Positions 29,106 to 36,725 of a DNA stretch of 43,255 nucleotides are shown here, piece by piece; the stretch's first letter is position 1; each line of letters opens with the position of its first letter. Under the pieces are notes generated by a model. The model was given only the letters and a program-made list of their open reading frames with translations. It was not told the DNA's origin and did not search any database. Source of the stretch: an uncultured Prevotella sp. (GTDB lineage Bacteria > Bacteroidota > Bacteroidia > Bacteroidales > Bacteroidaceae); assembly GCA_944320255.1 (NCBI GenBank), contig CALUGU010000010.1, positions 1-43,255 of the forward strand. The letters are read 5' to 3'. A program made the translations under genes and the position numbers.

Positions 29106-30263
29106 ATGAAGAAAATACTATTGTTAGGCTCGGGAGAACTGGGCAAGGAGTTTGTGATAGCCGCCAAGAGGGCGGGACAGTACGTCGTGGCTTGCGACCG
29201 TTACGCTAATGCCCCGGCTATGCAGGTGGCCGACGAGTGCGAGGTTTTCAACATGCTCGACGGCGACGCGCTCGACTCCGTGGTGCTGAAACACCGGCCG
29301 GACATCATCGTGCCTGAGATTGAAGCCATCCGCACGGAGCGTCTTTTCGGCTTCGAGGAGCAGGGCATACAGGTCGTCCCCAGCGCAAGGGCTGTCAACT
29401 TCACGATGAACCGCAAGGCCATCCGCGACTTGGCGGCCAAGGAACTCGGCCTGAAAACGGCCAAGTATTTCTATGCCAAGACGCTCGACGAGCTGAAGGA
29501 GCATTCTAAAGAGATTGGTTTCCCGTGCGTGGTGAAGCCCCTGATGTCGTCGTCGGGCCACGGCCAGAGCGTCGTCAAGTGTGCCGACGAGCTGGAACAG
29601 GCGTTCAATGCGGCTATGGAAGGCAGCCGTGGCGACGTGAAGGAAATAATAATCGAGGAGTTCATCCACTTCGACAGCGAGTTCACGCTGCTCACGGTGA
29701 CGCAGAAAGACGGCCCCACGCTGTTCTGCCCGCCCATCGGGCACGTGCAGAAGGGCGGCGACTACCGTGAGAGTTGGCAGCCGTTCGCCATCCCCGAAGC
29801 TGACTTGAAGGAAGCGGAGCGCATGGCCGAGGCCGTGACGCGCGCGCTGACTGGTGCCGGGATTTGGGGCGTGGAGTTCTTCCTCAGCAAGGACAAGGGC
29901 GTGATATTCTCGGAGCTTTCACCCCGTCCGCACGACACGGGTATGGTGACGCTCGGTCATACGCTCAACCTCAACGAGTTCGAGTTGCACTTCCGCGCCG
30001 TCATGGGGCTGCCTATCCCGGCCATACACCTTGAGCACGCCGGGGCGAGCGCAGTGGTCTTGGCAAAGGAGGAAGCCGCCCACGAACCTCAATACAACAT
30101 GCTCGACGTGCTGAAAGAGGACTATACGCGCCTGCGCATATTCGGAAAACAGCAGCAACACGTAGGCCGCCGCATGGGCGTTGTGCTCTGTTACGGCGAC
30201 GCCAAGGCTGATACGACGCCCTTGCGCGACAAGGCCAAGCGGCTGGCCGCGACGGTGTTATAA
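29106..30263 (+). CDS. purT: Formate-dependent phosphoribosylglycinamide formyltransferase
   Basis: A cytoplasmic ATP-grasp enzyme that makes formyl-GAR from GAR, formate and ATP in purine synthesis, an alternative to folate-dependent PurN. 385 residues, close to E. coli PurT. N-terminal pre-ATP-grasp domain [19 protein letters not shown] (6-24), ATP-grasp core [19 protein letters not shown] (140-158), [18 protein letters not shown] and the metal/ATP site [12 protein letters not shown] (269-280). An inverted repeat and a strong hairpin follow. Confidence 0.96.
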   Translation: MKKILLLGSGELGKEFVIAAKRAGQYVVACDRYANAPAMQVADECEVFNMLDGDALDSVVLKHRPDIIVPEIEAIRTERLFGFEEQGIQVVPSARAVNFTMNRKAIRDLAAKELGLKTAKYFYAKTLDELKEHSKEIGFPCVVKPLMSSSGHGQSVVKCADELEQAFNAAMEGSRGDVKEIIIEEFIHFDSEFTLLTVTQKDGPTLFCPPIGHVQKGGDYRESWQPFAIPEADLKEAERMAEAVTRALTGAGIWGVEFFLSKDKGVIFSELSPRPHDTGMVTLGHTLNLNEFELHFRAVMGLPIPAIHLEHAGASAVVLAKEEAAHEPQYNMLDVLKEDYTRLRIFGKQQQHVGRRMGVVLCYGDAKADTTPLRDKAKRLAATVL

Positions 30264-30310
30264 AAGGTAAAAGGTTTTACCTTTTTACCGTTTTACTTTT
30301 TTACCTTTAA
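30261..30310. repeat. Inverted repeat of AAAAGGTA words after purT
   Basis: TAAAAGGTAAAAGGT (30261-30275) faces ACCTTTTTACCGTTTTACTT and TTTTACCTTTAA (to 30310). It begins in the purT stop codon. The words are low-complexity, so the arms can pair in several registers. Confidence 0.6.
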
Positions 30311-30332
30311 AATATGTGGCAAAACGCAATGC

Positions 30333-30369
30333 AAAAAGCCATCTTTCACACTGTGAAAGATGGCTTTTT
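30333..30369. terminator. Bidirectional terminator between convergent purT and TatD gene
   Basis: AAAAAGCCATCTTTCACA (30333-30350) and its exact inverse (30352-30369) are separated by a single base. With A and T runs at both ends it can terminate on both strands, fitting the convergent genes. The stem words are of the AAGCC family seen elsewhere. Confidence 0.8.
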
Positions 30370-30409
30370 ATATTGTAAGAGACGGCAAATTGGAACGCCG
30401 CCGGACAAA

Positions 30410-31210
30410 TCAGCTCAAGCCTGCGGCTAACTCATTGAAAAACAAACGGTTAGCCGTGTCTGTCGTTACGTCGGCCACCTCGTCTTCGCTGACACCGTAA
30501 CACTCGGCCAGCCGTTTCAGCACGTATAGCGTGAACGCGCTCTCATTGCGCTTGCCGCGCATCGGCACGGGAGCCATGTACGGCGAGTCGGTCTCAAGGA
30601 CGACGCGCGACAACGGCACCGCGGCAGGCAACACTTCGGGCAGGTGCGACTTCTTGAACGTCAGCACGCCGCCTATGCCGAGGGCGAAGTTGTCGAAACT
30701 CAGCAGCTCTGCGGCCTCCTTCTCGTTGCCAGTGAAGCAGTGGAACACGCCGCCGGGCAGCTCCCGCTCGTAGCGGCGCAGTATGCGCACCATCTCGTTC
30801 TGCCCCTTGCGGCAGTGAATCATCAGCGGCAGGCGGTATTCCACCGACCATCGCACCTGCTCCTCGAACGCTTCGAGCTGCTCCGTCTCGAACTCACGGC
30901 TCCAGTAATAATCCAAGCCAACCTCGCCTACGGCGATGAACGGATGCCCGGCGTCGTCGAGCCGTGTCTTCATCTGCGCCAACACGTCGCGCCAGTCGCT
31001 TTTCACCTCCTCCGGGTGGAGACCTATCATGGGGTAGGCGTAGCCTGGATGGCGCGCGCACACGGCCAGCACGGTGTCAACCGACGGCAGGTCGATGGCC
31101 GGGATGAACACTTTGCCTACGCCCGCAGCCTTGGCGCGGGCTATCACTTCGTCACGGTCGTCGTCAAACTCGTGGCCGTCAAGATGAGTATGTGTGTCGA
31201 TGAAATACAT
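30410..31210 (-). CDS. TatD family metal-dependent hydrolase
   Basis: A 266-residue TIM-barrel hydrolase of the TatD DNase-like family. The metal ligands are in place: H7 and H9 (DTHTHLDGHEF), E96 (AVGEVGLDYYW), H132 (LMIHCRKG), H157 (GVFHCFTGNE) and D208 (VLETDSPYMAPVPMRG). Members act on nucleic-acid ends or D-aminoacyl-tRNA. An inverted repeat separates it from the upstream gene on the same strand. Confidence 0.94.
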   Translation of the reverse strand: MYFIDTHTHLDGHEFDDDRDEVIARAKAAGVGKVFIPAIDLPSVDTVLAVCARHPGYAYPMIGLHPEEVKSDWRDVLAQMKTRLDDAGHPFIAVGEVGLDYYWSREFETEQLEAFEEQVRWSVEYRLPLMIHCRKGQNEMVRILRRYERELPGGVFHCFTGNEKEAAELLSFDNFALGIGGVLTFKKSHLPEVLPAAVPLSRVVLETDSPYMAPVPMRGKRNESAFTLYVLKRLAECYGVSEDEVADVTTDTANRLFFNELAAGLS

Positions 31211-31225
31211 TTTGTATTGTGATTA

Positions 31226-31329
31226 AGCAGACGAGCAGACAAGTAACAAGCAGACAAGGACATTTGCTGCTCTATTTGCCGCTTGTCTGTTTGTCGCTTG
31301 TTTGCTTGTTACTTGTCTGCTCGTCTGCT
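31226..31329. repeat. 25-bp perfect inverted repeat of GACAAG words, partly coding
   Basis: Arm 31226-31250 is the exact inverse of 31305-31329. Outer and inner words continue the GACAAGC pattern. The right arm and part of the loop (31272-31329) are translated as the last residues of the 31272-32021 gene; the left arm ends 16 bases from the TatD start. Confidence 0.85.
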
Positions 31330-32021
31330 GAAAACTTCTCCTTTTTCCTGTAATAATACACCACGCCGAGTTGGCGGCACTTGTCCAAGCGTGTATCAGC
31401 CGGTTCGTCCTTGAAGTGCTGTTCTATCTGGTTCCACAGTTCGCAGAGCACTTTGTCAACCTCCGGGCGTATCCGTTTCAGCGTCTCCGCCGCCTTCGCC
31501 GTGCGTTCCTGCAAGCGTTTCTGCTGCTCGTAGCTGTCGCGGAAGATGTCGAGATGCGTGCTCACCATGCCCGCCGTGGGGTTGTAGATGGGGCGTCCGC
31601 CCTGCTTCATGCGCGCTTTCTCGCCCTCTACGGCCATCGCCCCCCACTTCAGCAGTGCGCTTGCGCTTTTCATGTTGGGCAGTGTTGTCGTGTTTTCGTC
31701 AAGCCCGTACAGCTTGAGCGACGCCTTCTTGATTTCCCCTCGCTCCACGGCCATCAGCAACACTTGCAGGAAATGGCTGACATACATCTGCGCGTTGCGC
31801 TGCAACTTGTCAATCTTGCCCGTGCCCCTCATCTGCGCCGCATACGTCAGCCGGTACTGTTCGGCGGCGGTGAGTAGCCTGTCGTAAGCCGGCTGGGCGC
31901 GGTTGATAGTCTGCCAGTCGATGAAACGGTTGCGCACGGTGTATATTTCGTTGCTGTCGAGCACCGTTTTCAACGCCCTCAGGCGCGCCGCGTCAGTGTT
32001 GGGAAGTCTTCTGTAAGGCAT
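31272..32021 (-). CDS. Conserved protein of unknown function with repeat-encoded tail
   Basis: A 249-residue soluble, basic, largely helical protein that I do not recognise by name. It starts MPYRRLPNTDAARLRALKTV, carries AYDRLLTAAEQYRLTYAAQM, then RNAQMYVSHFLQVLLMAVER, GRPIYNPTAGMVSTHLDIF and a probable coiled-coil near 170-200 (SYEQQKRLQERTAKAAETLK). The conserved-looking end is QLGVVYYYRKKEKFS. No catalytic motif is evident. The last 20 or so residues (ADEQTSNKQTSDKQTSGK) are the inverted-repeat DNA translated in frame, a three-fold QTS-containing tail, so the ancestral protein probably ended near the YYYRKKEK segment. Confidence 0.8.
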   Translation of the reverse strand: MPYRRLPNTDAARLRALKTVLDSNEIYTVRNRFIDWQTINRAQPAYDRLLTAAEQYRLTYAAQMRGTGKIDKLQRNAQMYVSHFLQVLLMAVERGEIKKASLKLYGLDENTTTLPNMKSASALLKWGAMAVEGEKARMKQGGRPIYNPTAGMVSTHLDIFRDSYEQQKRLQERTAKAAETLKRIRPEVDKVLCELWNQIEQHFKDEPADTRLDKCRQLGVVYYYRKKEKFSADEQTSNKQTSDKQTSGK

Positions 32022-32042
32022 TTGTTTTTTTATTATTTATGT

Positions 32043-32146
32043 GCAGACGGGCAGACAAATTACAAGCAGACAAGCCTGTTTGCCTTGCACTTCACGATAA
32101 TCCATCATCCTATCCTTGTCTGCTTGTGACTCGTCTGCTTGTCTGC
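32043..32146. repeat. Inverted repeat of GCAGACAAG words
   Basis: Arms 32043-32074 and 32115-32146 match at about 27 of 32 positions, with the innermost 13 (ACAAGCAGACAAG) perfect. It fills the 131-base gap between the polyprenyl synthase stop and the unknown gene start on the minus strand. Confidence 0.75.
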
Positions 32147-32152
32147 TGTTAA

Positions 32153-33127
32153 TCAATATTTCCTTTTCATCATCTTGTCAGTGTAGTCTTCAAGCACCCG
32201 CTTGCGTTCGTCGGGCACGTTGACGGCGGCGAGATACTTGCGGCTTTGCCTGAAGTAATGGTCAATCTTCTCCTCGGCGAGGCGTCCGATGCCCAGCTTG
32301 TCGTAGATTGAAGTGACAGCTGCTATCTTCTCCTCCGGGTCGAATTCTTCCGCCGTCACCCATCTTGTCAGCTCCCTGCGCTGGGCTTCGTCGGCGCGGT
32401 TGAATGCGTTGATGAGCATGTAAGTCTTCTTGTTGCAGAGGATGTCGCCGCCTATTGCCTTGCCGAATACGGCCGGGTCGCCGTAGACATCAAGGTAATC
32501 GTCTTGCAACTGGAAGGCAAGCCCCACCTGTTCGCCGAACTTATACAGGTTGTCAGCGTCTTCGGCGGGCGCTCCTCCGAGGATTGCGCCAATCTTGATG
32601 GCGCACGCCAAGAGCACGCTTGTCTTCAAGCGTATCATCTCGATGTATTCGTCTTCCGTCACGTCGGTGCGTGTCTCGAAGTCCATGTCGTACTGCTGGC
32701 CTTCCCCTATCTCAAGAGCCGTCTCGGTAAAGAGGTCGAGCACGGCCTTGAGGTGCTCCCCTCCGCTGTGCAGGAAGTGGCTGTACGCCAGCACGAGCAT
32801 GCTGTCCCCGGAGAGGATTGCCGTGTTGGCGTCCCATTTCACGTGGACGGTCTGGCGGCCGCGCCTCATCGCGGCGTTGTCCATCAGGTCGTCGTGCAGC
32901 AGCGTGTAGTTGTGGTAAGTTTCTATGGCGCAGGCCGGCTGGAGTATGTTTTCAGGGTCTTCCTTGTACATGTTGTAGGCCATGAGCATCAGCGACGGTC
33001 TTATGCGCTTGCCCCCCATTGAGAGTACGTACTTCACGGGGTCGTAAAGGCTCTGCGGCTTGCGTGTATATTGCAGGTTGTCAAGATACGAATTGATTTT
33101 TTCAAGGATTTCGTTTGCTGTCAGCAT
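32153..33127 (-). CDS. Polyprenyl synthetase (short-chain isoprenyl diphosphate synthase)
   Basis: A 324-residue cytoplasmic trans-prenyltransferase condensing IPP with allylic diphosphates to farnesyl/geranylgeranyl-type products. The start is ATG 33125-33127; TTG 33136 is unlikely. It has GGKRIRP (38-44), the first aspartate-rich motif DDLMD with LLHDDLMDNAAMRRG (79-83), KT in MIRLKTSVL, the second motif FQLQDDYLD (209-213) and GGDILCNKKTYML. Residues just before the first motif (TYHNYTLLH) control chain length; exact product is not decided here. IspH at 19271-20137 supplies its substrates. Confidence 0.94.
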   Translation of the reverse strand: MLTANEILEKINSYLDNLQYTRKPQSLYDPVKYVLSMGGKRIRPSLMLMAYNMYKEDPENILQPACAIETYHNYTLLHDDLMDNAAMRRGRQTVHVKWDANTAILSGDSMLVLAYSHFLHSGGEHLKAVLDLFTETALEIGEGQQYDMDFETRTDVTEDEYIEMIRLKTSVLLACAIKIGAILGGAPAEDADNLYKFGEQVGLAFQLQDDYLDVYGDPAVFGKAIGGDILCNKKTYMLINAFNRADEAQRRELTRWVTAEEFDPEEKIAAVTSIYDKLGIGRLAEEKIDHYFRQSRKYLAAVNVPDERKRVLEDYTDKMMKRKY

Positions 33128-33162
33128 AATGGTCAAGGTTTATGAAAATGCGGGTTAGTCGG

Positions 33163-33882
33163 TTAAAGTTTGAACACCACCGGTATGCAGAAATACGTGC
33201 GGCAAGGTTTGCCGTGGTCTTCTCCGGGCTTCCATTTCGGCATCATCCTTATCACGCGGAGGGCCTCGCGGTCGAGTTCGGGAGCGGCCGATTTCACCAC
33301 CTTATGCCCCGTAGTGGAGCCGTCTTTGTTGATGATGAATGCCACGAGCACGGTGCCTTGCTTCTTGGCTCGTTGCGCCTGGGCCGGATATTTCAGGTTT
33401 TTCGTAAGCCATTTCACGAACTCCGACATCCCTCCTGGGAACTCCGGTAACTGCTCTACCACCTGGAAGTTCAGCGGATTGTCCTGCAATCCCACGTCAG
33501 CTGCTGTCAACTGCCGTGCCGGGATGTCGTCAATGCCGCCTATTCCGGCGTCGAGCAATGACTTGGCGAAGTCTTTGGCGGGTGCCTGTATGTCATCAAC
33601 CTTGTCGGCCGCGGCCTCGTCAACAACGTTCAGCTTGTCCGCGGCGGCGGGCGTTCCGCCTTTCGGGGCGGCGGCTATCATGTCGTTGCGGTGGATGACG
33701 GGCGTCATTTCAATGTCTTGTGAAACATCGTCGAGCGCGTCGGCGTCAACTTCCGGCACGCCGCTTTGCGTCGTAAACTCAAGCGCGGCGAGGAAAAGCG
33801 CAAGCGCAACCACAATCCCAAGCAAGAAGCCTGAAGCCCTGCGGTTGTCCAAGTCGGCCTTGTATGATTTTTTTACGTCCAC
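33163..33882 (-). CDS. TonB-family energy transducer
   Basis: A 239-residue inner-membrane-anchored protein that passes proton-motive energy to outer-membrane TonB-dependent transporters. The start is a GTG (33880-33882). One membrane span lies at about 17-38 (ASGFLLGIVVALALFLAALE), then an acidic/alanine-rich periplasmic linker (45-140), and the TonB C-terminal domain (about 145-239): FVKWLTKNLKYPAQAQRAKK, GTVLVAFIINKDGSTTGHKV, LDREALRVIRMMPKWKPG. It lies 35 bases upstream of the polyprenyl synthase gene and diverges from porQ. Confidence 0.92.
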   Translation of the reverse strand: MDVKKSYKADLDNRRASGFLLGIVVALALFLAALEFTTQSGVPEVDADALDDVSQDIEMTPVIHRNDMIAAAPKGGTPAAADKLNVVDEAAADKVDDIQAPAKDFAKSLLDAGIGGIDDIPARQLTAADVGLQDNPLNFQVVEQLPEFPGGMSEFVKWLTKNLKYPAQAQRAKKQGTVLVAFIINKDGSTTGHKVVKSAAPELDREALRVIRMMPKWKPGEDHGKPCRTYFCIPVVFKL

Positions 33883-33985
33883 TTAAAGCTATGATTACTA
33901 ACACCTTCCGGGCGGCGCATACTAATCCGCCGATTTTTGCGTTATTATCAAGAACCGATGCGCAAGACATCTCTTTTTAATAATG

Positions 33986-34023
33986 CAAAAGTAACTCAGA
34001 TATTTGAAAAAGATGTATCTTTG
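33986..34023. promoter_or_regulatory. Overlapping divergent promoters, tonB-type gene and porQ
   Basis: On the minus strand TACTTTTG (33986-33993) and on the plus strand TATCTTTG (34016-34023) are both full -7 matches. The boxes are only 22 bases apart, so each promoter's expected -33 region falls on the other's -7 box. Neither has a clear TTTG -33. The two promoters would compete for polymerase. Confidence 0.5.
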
Positions 34024-34045
34024 CGCCAAAAAATAACAGATTTAG

Positions 34046-34993
34046 ATGAAAAAATACGTTTTTCCGCTACTGTTGACGCTCGTTGCCGCCGTAAGTTATG
34101 CGCAAGAGAGCCAGACGGCGTACAATTTCCTGCGGTTGCCGGTGAGCGCCCACGCCGCCGCCCTTGGCGGAGACAACATCACGATAATAGAAGACGACCC
34201 CTCGCTGATGTTCAGCAATCCTGCGCTTTTGTCTTCGGTTAGCGACAAAAGCATCAATCTTAACTTCATGACTTACATGGCCGGGGCGACGACGGCGAGC
34301 GCGTCGTTCAACCGTATAATAAAAGATAAGGCCTCGGTGGCCGTCATGGCGCAATACATGGACTACGGCAAGATGAAGGAAGTTGACGCCGACAACGTGC
34401 AGACGGGCGAGTTCTCGGCCAAGGACATAGCCGTGAGCGGCGTGTTCAGCTACATCCTGGGCGAGAAGTTCGTAGGCGGAATAACGGCGAAGGTAATTAA
34501 TTCTTACATAGGCGACTACAGTTCGTGGGCCGTCGGAGTTGACTTGGGGCTTAACTATTACGACCCTGAGCGCGAATGGTCGGTCTCGCTCGTGGCGAAA
34601 AACCTCGGCGGACAGCTCAAGGCGTATGACGACGAGTACGAGAAGATGCCCCTCGACGTGCAGTTCGGCGTCAGCAAGCGGTTCAGCGCGCTGCCGTTCC
34701 GCCTGTCGGCCACGCTCGTAGACCTTAACCATTGGGGCTACAGCGCAATCAACCACCTTGTTGTCGGCGCCGACATACTGTTCTCCCAGCAGATATACGT
34801 CGCTGCGGGATACAACTTCAGGCGTGCCGACGAGATGAAAACCCTGAAAGGAACCGACGAGGAAAGCAGCCATATGGCGGGCCTCTCGTTCGGCGCAGGC
34901 TTGCAGCTTGAGCGTTTCAAGCTGCAACTGGCTTACGGCAAGTATCACGTTTCGTCAAATTCGCTGCTCGTGAACGTAAGCTACAGCCTGTAG
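34046..34993 (+). CDS. porQ: Type IX secretion system protein PorQ
   Basis: A 315-residue outer-membrane beta-barrel of the T9SS, part of the attachment machinery for C-terminal-signal cargo at the cell surface. Signal peptide MKKYVFPLLLTLVAAVSYA. The PorQ N-terminal signature is clear: YNFLRLPVSAHAAALGGDN, EDDPSLMFSNPALLSSVSDK and LNFMTYMAGATTASASF. Strands continue to the end, LLVNVSYSL. porQ followed by cmk is an arrangement I recall from other Bacteroidales. Together with the type B sorting domain at 40808-41530 it shows that the organism has a T9SS. Confidence 0.9.
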   Translation: MKKYVFPLLLTLVAAVSYAQESQTAYNFLRLPVSAHAAALGGDNITIIEDDPSLMFSNPALLSSVSDKSINLNFMTYMAGATTASASFNRIIKDKASVAVMAQYMDYGKMKEVDADNVQTGEFSAKDIAVSGVFSYILGEKFVGGITAKVINSYIGDYSSWAVGVDLGLNYYDPEREWSVSLVAKNLGGQLKAYDDEYEKMPLDVQFGVSKRFSALPFRLSATLVDLNHWGYSAINHLVVGADILFSQQIYVAAGYNFRRADEMKTLKGTDEESSHMAGLSFGAGLQLERFKLQLAYGKYHVSSNSLLVNVSYSL

Positions 34994-34998
34994 GGTAA

Positions 34999-35065
34999 GT
35001 GAAAAGCGAAGGGTGAGAAGTGAAGAAATTAAACGCCCTTGTAAATCCTGTGTTTCACTTTTCAT
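34999..35065. repeat. Weak inverted repeat of GTGAAAAG words between porQ and cmk
   Basis: GTGAAAAGCGAA (34999-35010) pairs with TTTCACTTTTCAT (about 35053-35065) at about 10 of 12. The left part iterates GTGAAAAGCGAAGGGTGAGA and AGTGAAG. Weaker than the others, but the same design and the same position just after a stop codon. Confidence 0.45.
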
Positions 35066-35174
35066 TTCCAGATGGGATAAACATTATTATTAACAACCAT
35101 AAAATGAAAGTTCACTTCAACACAGCCAGTTTGGCAAACTTCCTTTTGGAGTGTTGGGGTGAGTGTATGAAACA

Positions 35175-35867
35175 ATGAGAAAACTTACTATCGCAATCGA
35201 CGGTTATTCCTCATGCGGCAAGAGCACGATGGCCAAAGACCTTGCCCGCGAGATAGGATACGTCTACGTAGACACGGGCGCAATGTACCGCTCTGTCACC
35301 CTCTACGCAATGCGCAACGGCCTGTTCAACGCCGACGGCACCGTCAACGCCGCAGCCTTGGAAGGACGTATGGGCGAAATCAACATCACGTTCAAGTTCA
35401 ATCCGGCTGCAGGCCGCCCCGACACTTACCTCAACGGCGAACGGGTGGAGGACGAGATACGCTCAATCGAGGTGTCGAGCCGCGTCAGCCCTGTAGCCGC
35501 CCTGCCGTTCGTCAGGGAAGCCCTCGTGTCGCAACAGCAGGAGATGGGCCGCGGAAAGGGCGTAGTGATGGACGGGCGCGACATTGGCACCACCGTCTTC
35601 CCCGATGCTGAACTAAAGGTATTTGTGACGGCTTCGCCCGAAGTGCGCGCCCAGCGGCGTTACGACGAGCTGAAGGCCAAGGGCATGGCAGCCGATTATG
35701 ACGAAATACTGAAGAACGTGAAGGAGCGCGACTACATTGACACCCACCGTGAAGTGTCGCCCCTGCGCAAGGCCGACGACGCCCTCGTGCTCGACAACAG
35801 CCATCTTACGATAGCCCAGCAGAAGGCCTGGCTGCTTGATAGATACAACGAGGCCGCCGCCCGGTGA
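35175..35867 (+). CDS. cmk: Cytidylate kinase
   Basis: A 230-residue cytoplasmic kinase phosphorylating CMP and dCMP. ATG 35175 is preferred over GTG 35163 because [17 protein letters not shown] gives the normal N-terminus. P-loop [17 protein letters not shown] (8-24), then [21 protein letters not shown]-like [20 protein letters not shown], and [10 protein letters not shown] with [13 protein letters not shown] in the lid. Essential housekeeping function. It follows porQ by 181 bases. Confidence 0.96.
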   Translation: MRKLTIAIDGYSSCGKSTMAKDLAREIGYVYVDTGAMYRSVTLYAMRNGLFNADGTVNAAALEGRMGEINITFKFNPAAGRPDTYLNGERVEDEIRSIEVSSRVSPVAALPFVREALVSQQQEMGRGKGVVMDGRDIGTTVFPDAELKVFVTASPEVRAQRRYDELKAKGMAADYDEILKNVKERDYIDTHREVSPLRKADDALVLDNSHLTIAQQKAWLLDRYNEAAAR

Positions 35868-35933
35868 CGGCAGTCCGCAGTGCCGTGGGGATGTGTCAAG
35901 CCGATGGAGCTGTCAGTAGTCAGGCTTGTTTCT

Positions 35934-35990
35934 CCCGCTGGAGTTAACTGGCAAATGCTTGCGTTGCAACAACTTTGCGTTTGTCCGTTG
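35934..35990. repeat. GGAGTTAACTGGCAAA repeat, relative of 2532-2591
   Basis: The order CTCCCGCTGGAGTTAACTGG, then CAACAACTTTGCGTTTGTCC, parallels TTCGCCGGAGTTAACGGACA and TAACAATTTAGCATTTGTCA at 2530-2583. Both copies are followed within about 150 bases by an AAGCCG hairpin. The 312-base gap 35868-36179 otherwise holds the hairpin and promoter listed next. Confidence 0.5.
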
Positions 35991-36004
35991 TTTAGTTGAA
36001 AAAT

Positions 36005-36041
36005 GATTAACGGCTTTTCGGAACGCGAAAAGCCGTTAATC
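36005..36041. terminator. AAGCCG-type hairpin after cmk
   Basis: GATTAACGGCTTTTCG (36005-36020) pairs perfectly with 36026-36041 across the loop GAACG. There is no real T run, so termination would rest on the stem. The core is the CGGCTTTTCG word of the hairpins at 1327 and 2735. Confidence 0.55.
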
Positions 36042-36107
36042 GTATAAGCAAATACATGCAGCTGACGTGCCGGCAAGCAAAAAAAGATGCAAAAAAGCGC
36101 GTTTACG

Positions 36108-36135
36108 TGTAACAAAACGACGGCAACCTGCGTCT
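36108..36135 (+). promoter_or_regulatory. Candidate ECF sigma promoter TGTAAC-N17-CGTCT
   Basis: TGTAAC (36108-36113) and CGTCT (36131-36135) are separated by 17 bases and lie 45 bases before the first gene of the operon that encodes an ECF sigma factor. AAC/CGTC pairs with this spacing are the general form of ECF promoters, so self-activation is a reasonable inference. Confidence 0.55.
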
Positions 36136-36179
36136 GGTTAATAAAGAAACATCTTATCACAGACAAAAAATCAACGACA

Positions 36180-36656
36180 ATGAAAAAAATTCTTACACTG
36201 CTCGTGGCGGCATTGTTCTGCCTGACGGGCGCGGCCAAGACGGCTGAAGAGGTAATCGGCGAATTGAAAAAGGCCACCGGCGCAATGGTGATCAACTTCA
36301 ACAAGGAAATTCTTGCGTCGCAATTAGGAAAAACGGGCGACACTGACTTGGAGCCAATATTCAAGAACATAGACAACGGGTGCGTGTTAGTGCTCCAAGA
36401 CGCGGACAAGGCCAAGGTGGAAACTTTCAACAGCAAGACCGACGAGCTTGACGGTTCTGTTTACGAACCGCTGACGACGGCGTTCGACGGGGACCACCGC
36501 GTGAAGGTGCTCGGACGCGCCGAGGGCGACAGCCTGAAAGAGATAGTCGTGATAGTGGCCGACGGCAGCGACTGCGTGATGGTGTGCTTCAACGGCGACA
36601 TACCCAAGGACAAGATAGGGCAGCTCGTCAACAACAAGACGATAAACTTTAATTAA
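36180..36656 (+). CDS. DUF4252-type exported protein, first copy
   Basis: A 158-residue protein; the start ATG 36180 opens the signal peptide MKKILTLLVAALFCLTGAA. The mature part alternates alpha and beta segments (VIGELKKATGAMVINFNKEI, DNGCVLVLQDADKAKVETF, LKEIVVIVADGSDCVMVCF, GDIPKDKIGQLVNN), matching the layout of DUF4252 proteins that accompany ECF sigma operons in Bacteroidales. There is no lipobox. It precedes the sigma factor gene by 69 bases of repeat and probably shares the promoter at 36108-36135. Function unknown. Confidence 0.8.
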   Translation: MKKILTLLVAALFCLTGAAKTAEEVIGELKKATGAMVINFNKEILASQLGKTGDTDLEPIFKNIDNGCVLVLQDADKAKVETFNSKTDELDGSVYEPLTTAFDGDHRVKVLGRAEGDSLKEIVVIVADGSDCVMVCFNGDIPKDKIGQLVNNKTINFN

Positions 36657-36718
36657 GCAGACGAGTGACGAGCAGACAAGCGACAAGCAAACCTGCCCGT
36701 CACTCGTAAACTTGTCAA
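36655..36718. repeat. Inverted repeat of GACGAGTGACGAG words in the ECF operon
   Basis: AAGCAGACGAGTGACGAGCA plus GACAAGCGACAAG (from 36655) faces CCCGTCACTCGTAAACTTGT (about 36697-36716). Pairing is partial. It is the GACAAG family again, 4.5 kb from its main cluster, and fills the gap between the DUF4252 and sigma genes. Confidence 0.5.
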
Positions 36719-36725
36719 CTGAAAT

